A stretch of DNA of 64,000 nt, taken from assembly GCA_963794265.1 (NCBI GenBank), contig CAWCDJ010000007.1, forward strand, positions 1 through 64,000, read 5' to 3'. This document shows positions 1 through 12,705 of the stretch, one piece after another. Position 1 is the stretch's first letter. Every line of letters begins with the position of its first letter. Source of the stretch: CAWCDJ01 sp963794265 (GTDB taxonomy: Bacteria > Acidobacteriota > Terriglobia > Bryobacterales > Bryobacteraceae). The notes under the pieces are model-generated. The model worked only from the letters and a program-made list of their open reading frames with translations. It did not search any database and was not told where the DNA came from. A program made the position numbers and the translations under genes.

Positions 1-47
1 AGCGAGAAGGAGCCCGATGTTGCAAAGGGACATGCTGTATATTCTAA

Positions 48-176
48 TCGCTCTTGAGGCCTCCGTATAACCGCCTGATTCAAAGCAGGATATTGATCGA
101 GCACAGTCCGGACGGGGTGCCCGGCATTATTCTCAACAAAAGTCTTGCATCGCAGGTAGGGCCAATGCTACTCTGA
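48..176 (+). pseudogene. Decayed YqgE-like (UPF0301) fragment
   Basis: A short open frame without a start codon reads ...ILIEHSPDGVPGIILNKSL... and then stops. The EH-x(3)-G-x(2)-GIILNK pattern is the hallmark of the YqgE/AlgH family, in which a strand ending in EH is followed by G-hhhNRP or G-hhhNKP. The preceding part of the family (an LIA...DPNF segment) is not in frame. An ATG frame at 17-70 ends just before it and reads MLYILIA, so a frameshifted relic is possible. The remaining two thirds of the family cannot be found before the rRNA promoter. The match is short, so confidence is limited. Confidence 0.3.
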
Positions 177-225
177 GGGAGTCGCCGAATTGAGGGTCTG
201 AGGGAATCGCGTGTCTCTGCGGCAT

Positions 226-254
226 TTGCCAAAAAGAAGCGCTGATGATATAAA
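226..254 (+). promoter_or_regulatory. Probable sigma-70 promoter of the rRNA operon
   Basis: TTGCCA at 226-231 and TATAAA at 249-254 are separated by exactly 17 bases. Transcription would start near 261, about 280 bases before mature 16S, a normal leader length for an rRNA operon. No other good hexamer pair is visible between here and the 16S gene. Confidence 0.5.
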
Positions 255-452
255 GTAGGAGATCCTCTGTAAGGAATGGTAACAAAACTCTCGCGGGCCA
301 CCGGGGGGGCGGAATACGGCCTTCCTGTTTGGTTCTTTTTAAAGTTCTAAAGGTTTTTCGGTCGCGGGTCGCTGATGCGCTGCGGCTGGCACAAGTTTCG
401 AGGCCTGCCAGTTAGCTCCGGGTATTACGATGCTGCGGGGATGGCTTGCGCA

Positions 453-465
453 GATCATTGACAAT
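453..465 (+). promoter_or_regulatory. boxA-like antitermination site, leader copy
   Basis: GATCATTGACAAT resembles the GATCTTTGACAACT site in the 16S-23S spacer (2557-2570). In rRNA operons such paired boxA sites recruit Nus factors to stop premature termination. It lies directly before the 16S processing stem, as expected. Confidence 0.4.
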
Positions 466-468
466 CTG

Positions 469-480
469 GTTGGATGCAGT
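469..480 (+). other. 5' arm of 16S pre-rRNA processing stem
   Basis: GTTGGATGCAGT here is the exact reverse complement of ACTGCATCCAAC at 2233-2244, downstream of 16S. The two arms flank the whole 16S gene and would form the long helix cut by RNase III. Confidence 0.65.
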
Positions 481-538
481 AAAGAAAGAACTCGTCAGTA
501 ACTCTGAGTAAACCGGAGCGATTATCAACTCATTAAGT

Positions 539-2044
<1,506 letters not shown>

Positions 2045-2232
2045 AGAGAACGTGGGTGGAGTTTCCGAAAGCCAGATGCGCTTGAGTGTACAGCGTGGGC
2101 GAGTAAGAAACAGCCGTTCCACTCCACAACCGCCAGTCGAGACTTCGGCGAGGCTGGTGAGCCCGCTTCCGGATCTCCACTTGGAGATCTGCGAGTTTTT
2201 CTGAAGTGGCCAGGGACTGGATTTCCTGGTCC

Positions 2233-2244
2233 ACTGCATCCAAC
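2233..2244 (+). other. 3' arm of 16S pre-rRNA processing stem
   Basis: Pairs exactly over 12 bases with 469-480. It lies about 190 bases downstream of mature 16S and 43 bases before tRNA-Ala. Confidence 0.6.
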
Positions 2245-2287
2245 TGGCCTCGATTAAGAACCTGGGGCTCAACCCCCGGAAGTTTCT

Positions 2288-2363
2288 GGGGCTGTAGCTC
2301 AGCTGGGAGAGCGCCTGATTTGCATTCAGGAGGTCGCCGGTTCGATCCCGACCAGCTCCACCA
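2288..2363 (+). tRNA. tRNA-Ala (anticodon TGC)
   Basis: 76 bases with an encoded CCA end. Acceptor GGGGCTG pairs with CAGCTCC, with one G-T pair. The anticodon stem-loop shows TTTGCAT, so the anticodon is TGC, and the T arm has GGTTCGATCC. It lies in the 16S-23S spacer, the usual place for tRNA-Ala and tRNA-Ile. Confidence 0.97.
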
Positions 2364-2382
2364 GGCGTGGCGAGCCCGGCCT

Positions 2383-2459
2383 GGGCCTGTAGCTCAGATG
2401 GCTAGAGCGCACCCCTGATAAGGGTGAGGTCGGTGGTTCAATTCCACCCAGGCCCACCA
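2383..2459 (+). tRNA. tRNA-Ile (anticodon GAT)
   Basis: 77 bases with an encoded CCA end. Acceptor GGGCCTG pairs with CAGGCCC. The anticodon loop CTGATAA gives GAT. It follows tRNA-Ala by 19 bases; the Ala-Ile order is reversed compared with E. coli, where Ile comes first. Confidence 0.97.
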
Positions 2460-2556
2460 AAGAAAGCAAGCGAATCAAGCAGTCAGCGATCAGGTTTCAG
2501 CGATCGGCTGAGAATCGAGTTTTCGACGAAGCTCTGCTGATTGCTGAGGCAATCGA

Positions 2557-2570
2557 GATCTTTGACAACT
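2557..2570 (+). promoter_or_regulatory. boxA-like antitermination site, spacer copy
   Basis: GATCTTTGACAACT matches the common 16S-23S spacer motif and resembles the leader copy at 453-465. It runs into the 5' arm of the 23S processing stem. Confidence 0.45.
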
Positions 2571-2583
2571 GAATATTGACGGG
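2569..2583 (+). other. 5' arm of 23S pre-rRNA processing stem
   Basis: CTGAATATTGACGGG is the exact reverse complement of 5645-5659, located between 23S and 5S. The 15-base perfect match flanks the 23S gene and would be the RNase III substrate. Confidence 0.7.
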
Positions 2584-2656
2584 CATTACAAACACAAGTA
2601 TGTAAGCGAACGTTAGAATAGTAGCGTTCGAATGTTGTGTGCGAAGTAGATTTTAT

Positions 2657-5587
<2,931 letters not shown>

Positions 5588-5644
5588 AAAATTTACTGCA
5601 CACACGAACACGTGACTGCGCTTTCTTTCCGCAAGTGTTCAAGC

Positions 5645-5659
5645 CCCGTCAATATTCAG
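5645..5659 (+). other. 3' arm of 23S pre-rRNA processing stem
   Basis: Pairs without mismatch with 2569-2583 upstream of 23S. Confidence 0.7.
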
Positions 5660-5676
5660 ACCGCTCAATCACCAGT

Positions 5677-5796
5677 TTCTGGGTGACCTTAGCGAGGAGG
5701 ACCCACCCGTTCCCATCCCGAACACGGCAGTTAAGCTCCTCAGCCCCGATGGTACTGCATAGGCAACTGTGTGGGAGAGTAGGAAGTCGCCCGGTT
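5677..5796 (+). rRNA. rrf: 5S ribosomal RNA
   Basis: About 120 bases. The terminal helix joins CTGGGTGAC (5679-5687) with GTCGCCCGG (5786-5794). The internal signature CCCATCCCGAACACGG and the TGGGAGAGTAGG segment are standard for bacterial 5S. It is the last gene of the rRNA operon. Confidence 0.95.
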
Positions 5797-5810
5797 TATC
5801 TTCCCCCCAA

Positions 5811-5838
5811 AGCCCCGGTTCATTCCCGGGGCTTTTTG
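5811..5838 (+). terminator. Rho-independent terminator of the rRNA operon
   Basis: AGCCCCGG (5811-5818) pairs with CCGGGGCT (5826-5833) across a seven-base loop and is followed by TTTT. It starts 15 bases after 5S. Confidence 0.9.
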
Positions 5839-5957
5839 CGTTATGGCTCTGTCATTTCCGGGCACACCTGTGGTCTCCATTCACGGATTGACCGTGCGAA
5901 ACCCTGGATCTACAATAGAGATCAGCCGATTTAGCCCTGTCCTGAAGCGATGTGCCT

Positions 5958-7637
5958 ATGATTGCGACACGCCTTTCGATTTCTTGCGTTTTTTCAGCCT
6001 TGGCCATCTGCCTCTTCGCCGCGGACCAGACGGGGGACCAGTCGAAAAAGGCTTCACAGCAGCGCGAGACCGTCGCCAAGCCGTTGACGGAGAAGCAGAA
6101 GCGCAAGCGCGATGAAAAGCTCCGCAAAGAGCTCGAGACGCCCTATCGGAAGTGGCTGAACGAAGACGTCGCTTACATCATCACCGATGAAGAACGCGCG
6201 GCGTTCAAGAAATTGCAGACCGACGAGGAGCGCGAGCAGTTCATCGAGCAATTCTGGCTGCGGCGCGACCCGACTCCCGATACGGTGGAAAACGAGTTTA
6301 AGGAAGAGCACTACCGGCGCATTGCGTATGCCAACGAACACTTCGCCTCGGGCATACCCGGGTGGAAGACGGACCGTGGCCGCATTTACATCACCTTCGG
6401 GCCGCCGGATGAAATCGAATCGCACCCCTCGGGCGGCACCTATGAGCGGCCTCCGGAAGAGGGCGGCGGTGAAACGTCCACGTTTCCGTTCGAGCAGTGG
6501 CGCTATCGCTATATTGAGGACATCGGGACCAACATCGTCATCGAGTTTGTCGATCCGACCATGTCGGGCGAGTATCGGATGACGAGCGACCCTTCGGAAA
6601 AGGACGCGCTCTTGTATGTTCCCGGCGCCGGCCTCACCTTAATGGAAGAGATGGGCCTGTCGAGCAAGACCGACCGCTTCAACAATACCGACGGCACTCA
6701 TCTGGGCGTACCTTTCGGCGGTCAGACCGAGAGCATGAACGAGTTCAACCGGATCGAGCAGTTCGCGAAGTTGCAGAAACCGCCGGCGATCAAGTTCAAG
6801 GATCTGGAGGCGGCCGTCGACTCGCACATCAGCTACAACATTCTGCCCATGCAGGTCCGCGTGGACTATGTCCCTGTGACCGACGCCTCCGTGATGACAT
6901 ACGTCACCGTTCAGTTCGAGAACAAAGACCTGGAGTTCCAATCGAAGGAAGGCGTGCAGAAGGCGGTGGTGAATATTTTCGGCCGCATTACGACCATGAC
7001 GCGGCGGCGCGCGGTGAGTCCGTTTGAAGATACGGTGACGGTGGATGCGCCCACCGCAATGCTTCAGGATTATGCGAAGCGGAAATCGATTTACCAAAAG
7101 GCCATCCCGCTTCCGCCGGGAACCTACCGGTTGAACGTCGTCGCCAAGGACGTGGTGGCCGGCAACATGAACAATTACGAAGTGGCCATCCACGTACCCC
7201 GGCTCGATCCCGACAAGATCGGGCAGAGCACGCTGATTCTGGCGGATGAGCTGGAAAAAGTTCCGGCGCGGAGCATCGGCACCGGCCAGTTCGTAATCGG
7301 CGGCTCCAAGGTCCGGCCGCGCGTGGGCGAGGTTTTTAAGCGCGATGAAAAGATGGGCATCTATCTGAAGCTCTTCAACCTGAGCGCTGATGAAATTACG
7401 CACAAGCCGGTGGGCGATGTGGAATTTGAAGTGTTCAAGAAGGGCAGCAACGAGAAGATCGCCGATTTAACAGAAGATCTTTCCCGGCTGCAGGATGCCT
7501 CGGGAAGCCAAGCCACGATCGAGAAGTTTTTTAATTTGAATAGCTTATCTCCAGGGCAGTATACAATTAGGCTGAAAGTGACGGATAAAGTACGTAATCA
7601 GGTGCTCACACCGTCGGCGGACTTTACGGTAACCTAA
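5958..7637 (+). CDS. Secreted GWxTD domain protein
   Basis: The protein has an N-terminal signal peptide (MIATRLSISCVFSALAICLFA) and a charged region, followed by the GWxTD domain, whose name-giving motif GWKTD lies near residues 135-139, then GRIYITFGPPDEIE. GWxTD proteins are common in Acidobacteriota and related phyla; the function of the domain is not established. The C-terminal third (from about residue 420) looks like a beta-rich, Ig-like carrier region. A GTG two codons upstream (5952) is also possible; the ATG at 5958 gives the better signal peptide. The next gene, in the same direction 41 bases downstream, encodes a putative outer-membrane protein, so the two may act together in the envelope. 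Confidence 0.85.
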   Translation: MIATRLSISCVFSALAICLFAADQTGDQSKKASQQRETVAKPLTEKQKRKRDEKLRKELETPYRKWLNEDVAYIITDEERAAFKKLQTDEEREQFIEQFWLRRDPTPDTVENEFKEEHYRRIAYANEHFASGIPGWKTDRGRIYITFGPPDEIESHPSGGTYERPPEEGGGETSTFPFEQWRYRYIEDIGTNIVIEFVDPTMSGEYRMTSDPSEKDALLYVPGAGLTLMEEMGLSSKTDRFNNTDGTHLGVPFGGQTESMNEFNRIEQFAKLQKPPAIKFKDLEAAVDSHISYNILPMQVRVDYVPVTDASVMTYVTVQFENKDLEFQSKEGVQKAVVNIFGRITTMTRRRAVSPFEDTVTVDAPTAMLQDYAKRKSIYQKAIPLPPGTYRLNVVAKDVVAGNMNNYEVAIHVPRLDPDKIGQSTLILADELEKVPARSIGTGQFVIGGSKVRPRVGEVFKRDEKMGIYLKLFNLSADEITHKPVGDVEFEVFKKGSNEKIADLTEDLSRLQDASGSQATIEKFFNLNSLSPGQYTIRLKVTDKVRNQVLTPSADFTVT

Positions 7638-7678
7638 CGGGTAGCGGGCTGCGTCCCGAGACTCAGAACGAGCGTCGG

Positions 7679-9478
7679 ATGTTGAAGCCGAAGACGCACA
7701 AGACGATTGCCTTCCTGATTCTGGGAGTGGCCTGTCTCGCAACGCCGCCGGTCACCCGTGCAGCGACTCCCGTCAAACTTCTGGGCGCGATCGTAGGGGT
7801 CGTCAGCGACGGCGGCGGCATTCCGCAGATGGGTGCAACGGTAACGCTGCTGACTCGCCAGGATCGCGCGTTTGCGAAAGTCTTCACCGACGAGCACGGC
7901 GAGTTTCGATTCCCCGGCCTCTTTCCCGACCTGTATTCCATCCGCGTCAGCCTGGCGACATTCGTGCCGGCTTTCAAAAAAGATATTCTGGTCGAGCCGG
8001 GAATGCGCAGCATGCTGAACGTAAATCTGAGCGGCCTCTTCAGTTCCATTCAGCTTACCTATCCGGCGATTGAGAACGGCAACCTGATGACTGACGACTG
8101 GAAATGGGTGCTGCGGAGCGCGGCCTCAACCAGGCCCGTCACGCGGTTCGCCGAAGCGCTCCCCGCGGCGGTCGGTAGTGGGACCGAACATGCGGCTGCG
8201 TTCTCCCAGACGCGCGGGATGCTCAAAGTCTCTGCCGGAGATGGCTCCCTGGTTTCGAGCGTCGGGGACGAAGCCGACCTGGGGACCGCCTTCGCGCTGG
8301 CCACCTCTCTCTACGGCAGCAACACGCTGCAGGTAAGCGGCAATTTGGGCTACGGTTCGCCGACCGGCGCGCCGAGCGCGGCGTTCCGAACCACATACAG
8401 TCGCAATATTGCGGGCGAGTCTCCGGAAGTCTCGCTGACGATGCGGCAACTTTACCTGCCGGGACGTCTCGGGAATGCGATGGGCGGAAACGAGTCCGCA
8501 CTGCCGATGTTGCGCACGATGTCCGCGTCGTTCGACGACCGCACGCAGATCGGCGATAACGTATCGTTCCAGTACGGCTTCACGATGGACAGTGTGACCT
8601 TCCTGGAACACCTGAACTACTTCAGTCCTTATGCGCGGTTGACGTACGACGTGGGAAAGACGGGGCAACTCGAGTTTACGTACACCTCCGGGAATGCCCG
8701 GCCGGATCTGGCGGGTGACGGCCAGGATTCGGACCTGCAGCGCGACCTCAATACTCTGGCGTTATTCCCCCGGATGTCTCTGCGCGACAGCCGCGCCAAG
8801 ATCCAGCGCGGCGATGAGTACGAAGTGGCCTATTCCCAGAAGGTGGGTTCCCGGACCTACGGCGTCTCGGCGTATCACGAAGCTGTGACCAATGCGGCGC
8901 TATCCATGGTGGCGCCTCCCGGGCTCTATAGCGAGGGCGATTTGCTGCCGGATCTTTTCTCCGGGAGTTCGACCTTCGACGCCGGGAACTATCAGAGCAG
9001 CGGATATTCCGCGTCCGTCACGCAGGAACTGGGGGACCACTTCAGCGCCAGCCTGAACTACGGCTCCATGGGCGCCCTGACGGTCGATCAGCGGGAACTG
9101 GTAAGTAACAGCCCGGACGAGTTGCGGTCGATGATCCGCGCCGGCCGGAAGCATGCAGCCACGGTGCGGATCGCGGCGACCTCGCCCTGGACCGGCACCA
9201 GACTGATTGCCAGCTATCAGTTCGTTCCGGAGCGCGGCTGGGCCATGCCCGGAAACATGTACAGCACGCAAAGCATTCGCCCCCTTCCGGGTTTGAACAT
9301 CTTCCTGCGCCAGCCGATTCCCAGAATTGCGATGCTACCCTGGCGGATGGAAGCGACCGCGGACCTGCGCAATCTTCTGGCACAGGGTTATCTGCCCCTC
9401 CTCACGAGCAACGGCCAGCTGGCTACGCTGGTGCAGACGCCGCGGAGCTTCCGCGGCGGGCTCAGCTTCATCTTCTGA
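7679..9478 (+). CDS. Secreted protein with carboxypeptidase-like domain and putative beta-barrel
   Basis: 599 residues. A signal peptide (to about residue 28, ending in TRA) is followed by a carboxypeptidase-regulatory-like/SpaA-type fold at about residues 33-100 (GAIVGVVSDGGGIPQMGATV...GEFRFPGLFPDLYSIRVSL). The remaining 480 residues alternate polar and aromatic positions and end in ...RGGLSFIF with a terminal phenylalanine, typical of outer-membrane beta-barrels. It resembles the TonB-dependent-like Oar proteins abundant in Acidobacteriota, but is shorter and shows no clear plug domain. The barrel is an inference from composition and the C-terminus. Confidence 0.7.
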   Translation: MLKPKTHKTIAFLILGVACLATPPVTRAATPVKLLGAIVGVVSDGGGIPQMGATVTLLTRQDRAFAKVFTDEHGEFRFPGLFPDLYSIRVSLATFVPAFKKDILVEPGMRSMLNVNLSGLFSSIQLTYPAIENGNLMTDDWKWVLRSAASTRPVTRFAEALPAAVGSGTEHAAAFSQTRGMLKVSAGDGSLVSSVGDEADLGTAFALATSLYGSNTLQVSGNLGYGSPTGAPSAAFRTTYSRNIAGESPEVSLTMRQLYLPGRLGNAMGGNESALPMLRTMSASFDDRTQIGDNVSFQYGFTMDSVTFLEHLNYFSPYARLTYDVGKTGQLEFTYTSGNARPDLAGDGQDSDLQRDLNTLALFPRMSLRDSRAKIQRGDEYEVAYSQKVGSRTYGVSAYHEAVTNAALSMVAPPGLYSEGDLLPDLFSGSSTFDAGNYQSSGYSASVTQELGDHFSASLNYGSMGALTVDQRELVSNSPDELRSMIRAGRKHAATVRIAATSPWTGTRLIASYQFVPERGWAMPGNMYSTQSIRPLPGLNIFLRQPIPRIAMLPWRMEATADLRNLLAQGYLPLLTSNGQLATLVQTPRSFRGGLSFIF

Positions 9479-10138
9479 TTGCGTCTCGACTCTCACCACT
9501 CTTTTTCCGAGCGCTATCCGCTTACCCAGCTGGCGACCATCCTGAAACGCAATCGCTTTGACGGAAGCGTCCTGGTCGGACCGGCCTGTTGGCCCGCCGA
9601 GGGGTTTGTGAAGGGTGTGGTGGTCCGCGGCGAACGCTTCAATCCATGGCTGCTCGATGAATATCAGGGGCAGCCGAAATTTCGCGGCATTTGCTGCTCT
9701 CTGGAAGGGAACGAGATTCCCTTGTTTTTTGGGGAACTGGAGCGGCGCGCAATCCCGCTAGACCTGGTCGGAGGCCTCCGGCTGGTGCCGCGGATCGCCG
9801 AGCGCTTTCCCGCCTTGAGGATCGTCATCGATCACCTGGGCGCTCCCTTCGCGGACGACTGGGCCCGGCTCCTCGAAGATGCGGCTGCGTGTCCAAACGT
9901 ATTCTGCAAGCTCAGCGGGCTCACACGGATTACGCCATCGCCGGGTCCCCCTGTGCGCCACGCGCTCACGCTGTTCGGACCCGGCCGGCTGATGTTCGGT
10001 AGCGACTGGCCCGACTCGCTGCCGGAGCATTCCTGGAAAGCCGGCCTGGCTGCATTTACCCAGGCCATCGGAGCGCAGAGTATCGAGATCCGGGAGGAAT
10101 TGCTGGGTGGAACTGCTGCCCGATTCTACGCGCTCTGA
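9479..10138 (+). CDS. Short amidohydrolase-like protein (COG3618 type)
   Basis: 219 residues; family members usually have about 270-300. The start must be the TTG at 9479, because the frame begins directly after the stop of the upstream gene. The conserved C-terminal motifs IDHLGAP and FGSDWP of the amidohydrolase-2 family are clear. The N-terminal metal site is odd: the usual D-x-H-x-H is here DSHHS, so the second metal-binding histidine is a serine. The protein may be inactive or use another ligand. Its stop lies inside the next gene (32-base overlap), so translation is probably coupled. Confidence 0.65.
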   Translation: MRLDSHHSFSERYPLTQLATILKRNRFDGSVLVGPACWPAEGFVKGVVVRGERFNPWLLDEYQGQPKFRGICCSLEGNEIPLFFGELERRAIPLDLVGGLRLVPRIAERFPALRIVIDHLGAPFADDWARLLEDAAACPNVFCKLSGLTRITPSPGPPVRHALTLFGPGRLMFGSDWPDSLPEHSWKAGLAAFTQAIGAQSIEIREELLGGTAARFYAL

Positions 10139-12086
10139 GCGGCTGAAAACGGCAGGCGCCGCGGCAGCGCTGATTGCCTGGAACGCGGCTGTCACGCCGC
10201 GCCTCTTCTCCCTCGAGTATTCGAGCGAGATGGGCTCGATCGAGGCGGCGTTCATCGGTCTGGCGCGATATATCCGCGACCACTTTCCGCACCTTGGATG
10301 GTTCCCCCTGTGGTACGGAGGCATTCCCTATCCGGATACCTACCCGCCCCTCCTGCACTGGATCGTGGCGCTGGCGGCCGCGGCCGGCCGCGTGTCGCCG
10401 GCGCTGGCCTACCATGCGGTGACGGCGGCAGTCTACGTTCTCGCTCCTGCCGCCTTGTTCTGGGCGGCGTGGCGGCTGGGAGCCGGCCGCGAGGCGGCTT
10501 TCGTGGCGGCTTTGGGCTATTCGCTCATTTCGCCGGCCTGTTTTCTCTCGCGGGAACTCCGAGCCGACGCGGGAGGATGGTTCGGTCCGCGCCGCCTGGT
10601 GGCCCTGGTGCGTTATGGCGAAGGGCCGCATCTGCTCTCCCTGTTGCTCCTGCCACTTGCGGTAGGGATGCTGCACATCGCCTTGGAGAAGCGCAAGCCG
10701 CTCCATTGCTTCGGAGCGGCGTTGGCACTGGCCGCGGTCGCGTTGAGCAACTGGCTCGGCTCGTTTGCGCTGGCCCTGATGGTATGCGCGTATCTGCTGG
10801 CGCGTTGGGACCGCCGGTGGGTCGCGGCTGCCGCGTTGGGCTGCTGGGCTTACGCTATCGCTATGCCTTGGCTCACGCCATCGACCATTGCTACGATTCG
10901 AGCCAACGCTCCGCTGGTCGGCGGAAAATTCGAATCGGGGACGATACACAAGATCTGGGCCGCGGCGCTTATTGGCGGCCTGATTCTGCTGGCATGGTCG
11001 ATGCGTCGGGCAAAATGGCCGGTGCGTATCCGCTTCGCCGCGTTGTTCCTGCTCGCGACCGCGGCAATCGTCCTGCCCGCCTATTGGTTTCGCCTGGCTC
11101 TTGTGCCCCAGCCAACCCGGTACCACCTCGAGATGGATCTGGCGTTCTGGCTGGCAGTGGCGCTCGCGATCCCGCTTCGCCCGCGCGCCGCAATTCCGGC
11201 TGCGTGTATCGCTATGCTGCTCGGGGTGCCGGTGCTCCTGCATCAGCGGAAGATGGCCCGCAGGATGGAGAGGCCCATCCGGATCGAATCCACCGTCGAA
11301 TACCAGATCTCCCGCTGGCTGGGCGCCCATATGCCTGGCCGCCGCGTTTTCGCCCCCGGCACCATAGGGTTCTGGATGAACGCATTCAGCGACACCCCGA
11401 TGCTGACCGGCGGGTTCGATAACGGGATGCGCAACCTGCTCCTTCAGGACGTGATCTTCCAGATTTACTACGGCGACCGGCAGAAGACCGCGCTCGACTG
11501 GCTCGAGGCCTACGGCTGCGACGCAGTAATCGGCGGCGGGCCCAAGAGCAGGGAGGTGTACCATCCCTACAACCATCCGGCCAAGCTCGGAGGTTTGCCG
11601 GAATTGTGGCGCGAAGGAGGCGACGTGATCTACGCTGTTCCGCGCTCCAGCCATTCGCTGGCTCACGAGGTACGCGCGGCCGATCTCCCCTCGGTGGTTC
11701 CCCGGGGTTATGACACGCGGCCCCTGGAGCGATACCTGGCGGCGCTCGAAGATCCCGCGCGGCCCGCCGCCCGATTCCGTTGGACCGGTTCAGGCAGTGC
11801 GTCGATCGAAGCCAACTTGTCCCCGGAGTCTCTGCTTTCCGTGCAGGTGACCTGGGATCATGGCTGGCATGCGCGCGTCAATGGACAGCCGCGTCGCGTG
11901 TGGGGAGATAAACTGGGGCAGATGGTCGTGGAGCCGCGATGCGGCGGCGCCTGTACCGTGGAGCTGAATTGGGATGGCGGAGCGGAGATGAGGGCCGCGC
12001 AGATCCTCTCCGGGGGAGCCCTGGCGAGCGGGGTGTTCTGGATTTTGTTATGGCGAAAACGTTTGGGTTCACGGAAGACGAATTGA
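10107..12086 (+). CDS. Large polytopic membrane protein, glycosyltransferase-like
   Basis: 659 residues starting with GTG, preceded by GGGAGG at 10092-10097. The first two thirds contain about ten hydrophobic segments; the loop after the first (PLWYGGIPYPDTYPPL) resembles that of YfhO/GT-C type membrane proteins. The last 250 residues form a soluble extracytoplasmic domain. This topology is common in polyprenyl-phosphate-sugar transferases, but no catalytic motif is certain, so substrate and reaction are unknown. It overlaps the upstream amidohydrolase by 32 bases and the downstream small gene by 37 bases. Confidence 0.6.
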   Translation: MELLPDSTRSERLKTAGAAAALIAWNAAVTPRLFSLEYSSEMGSIEAAFIGLARYIRDHFPHLGWFPLWYGGIPYPDTYPPLLHWIVALAAAAGRVSPALAYHAVTAAVYVLAPAALFWAAWRLGAGREAAFVAALGYSLISPACFLSRELRADAGGWFGPRRLVALVRYGEGPHLLSLLLLPLAVGMLHIALEKRKPLHCFGAALALAAVALSNWLGSFALALMVCAYLLARWDRRWVAAAALGCWAYAIAMPWLTPSTIATIRANAPLVGGKFESGTIHKIWAAALIGGLILLAWSMRRAKWPVRIRFAALFLLATAAIVLPAYWFRLALVPQPTRYHLEMDLAFWLAVALAIPLRPRAAIPAACIAMLLGVPVLLHQRKMARRMERPIRIESTVEYQISRWLGAHMPGRRVFAPGTIGFWMNAFSDTPMLTGGFDNGMRNLLLQDVIFQIYYGDRQKTALDWLEAYGCDAVIGGGPKSREVYHPYNHPAKLGGLPELWREGGDVIYAVPRSSHSLAHEVRAADLPSVVPRGYDTRPLERYLAALEDPARPAARFRWTGSGSASIEANLSPESLLSVQVTWDHGWHARVNGQPRRVWGDKLGQMVVEPRCGGACTVELNWDGGAEMRAAQILSGGALASGVFWILLWRKRLGSRKTN

Positions 12087-12247
12087 AGCTGCTGCTGGTG
12101 GCGGTCCGCCAGATGCGCCGCACGTTTGCCGCGGCGCGTAAGAACGATCCTTCAATTGCGGCCTATGCGGCGCTCTATGACGACCTCTTCGAGAAACTGC
12201 GGGACATGGCCGGGCCGCTTCCCGAGCAGGTGGAAGACGTCTTATAG
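12050..12247 (+). CDS. Small hypothetical protein, 65 residues
   Basis: Starts at ATG inside the end of the membrane protein gene (MAKTFGFTEDELKLLL...). It is a charged, probably all-helical protein with no membrane segment. The 37-base overlap suggests translational coupling. I do not recognise the family. The tRNA-Val gene follows 74 bases later. Confidence 0.55.
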   Translation: MAKTFGFTEDELKLLLVAVRQMRRTFAAARKNDPSIAAYAALYDDLFEKLRDMAGPLPEQVEDVL

Positions 12248-12321
12248 GCGGGTCGCGAACGGGAAGCGGACCCTTCGGGGCACTTCTAGCGACCTGTTAG
12301 AATGGAAAAGCCGCACTTCGT

Positions 12322-12398
12322 GGGCGGTTAGCTCAGCCGGTTAGAGCGCCTGCCTTACAAGCAGGAGGTCCGCAGTTCGAGCCTGCGACCGCCCACCA
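12322..12398 (+). tRNA. tRNA-Val (anticodon TAC)
   Basis: 77 bases with an encoded CCA. Acceptor GGGCGGT pairs with ACCGCCC; the anticodon stem CCTGC/GCAGG encloses CTTACAA, giving TAC. The gene stands directly upstream of the T6SS region, a position often used for insertion of accessory DNA, but I see no direct repeat of its 3' end elsewhere in the window. Confidence 0.97.
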
Positions 12399-12647
12399 CC
12401 GCCTCGGTTTCTCCTGACGAAAATTCCGCCGCCTGGTTCGGGTACGGTACCTCATTTTCCTCCGACTAGTACTGTTTTAGAATCCAACAGGCTACCGTTC
12501 TAACGGAGCTTTCACCGGCCGGAAATATCTTCGGATTGATATAAAACAAAGAACTATCAGCTAGATGCGTTTTCTTGTACACTTGGCTTCAGCCGCTGTC
12601 AGGCGAATTGTGCATACGCCCGCAAACAGCCGGAGAGAGTAGTAAAC

Positions 12648-12676
12648 TTGACGAGAGTCCTCGGCCGGAATATAGT
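12648..12676 (+). promoter_or_regulatory. Sigma-70 promoter of the tssB operon
   Basis: TTGACG (12648-12653) and TATAGT (12671-12676) are separated by 17 bases, one mismatch each from consensus. The start point would be near 12683, giving a short leader with the ribosome site AGGGAGG at 12691-12697 and ATG at 12706. The rest of the 307-base gap from 12399 holds no gene and no other clear signal. Confidence 0.75.
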
Positions 12677-12705
12677 TTCGGGAGAACTCTCAGGGAGGCA
12701 ACGGA

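Larger units (their letters stand above)
255..538 (+). other. rRNA operon leader, no protein gene seen
   Basis: This stretch between the putative promoter and mature 16S holds no coding frame with recognisable content. It carries a boxA-like site near 453-465 and the 5' arm of the 16S processing stem at 469-480. The rest has no feature I can name. Confidence 0.5.

Noticed and set aside
80..301. A 73-codon minus-strand frame before the rRNA promoter
   Set aside because: No family resemblance; the plus strand of the same area carries the YqgE-like relic instead.
10056..11666. A 536-codon minus-strand frame
   Set aside because: Antisense to the polytopic membrane protein; highly charged, no domain, no ribosome site in a sensible place.
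12322..12398. tRNA-Val as the attachment site of a genomic island containing the T6SS
   Set aside because: No integrase gene and no repeated 3' tRNA end were found in the window.
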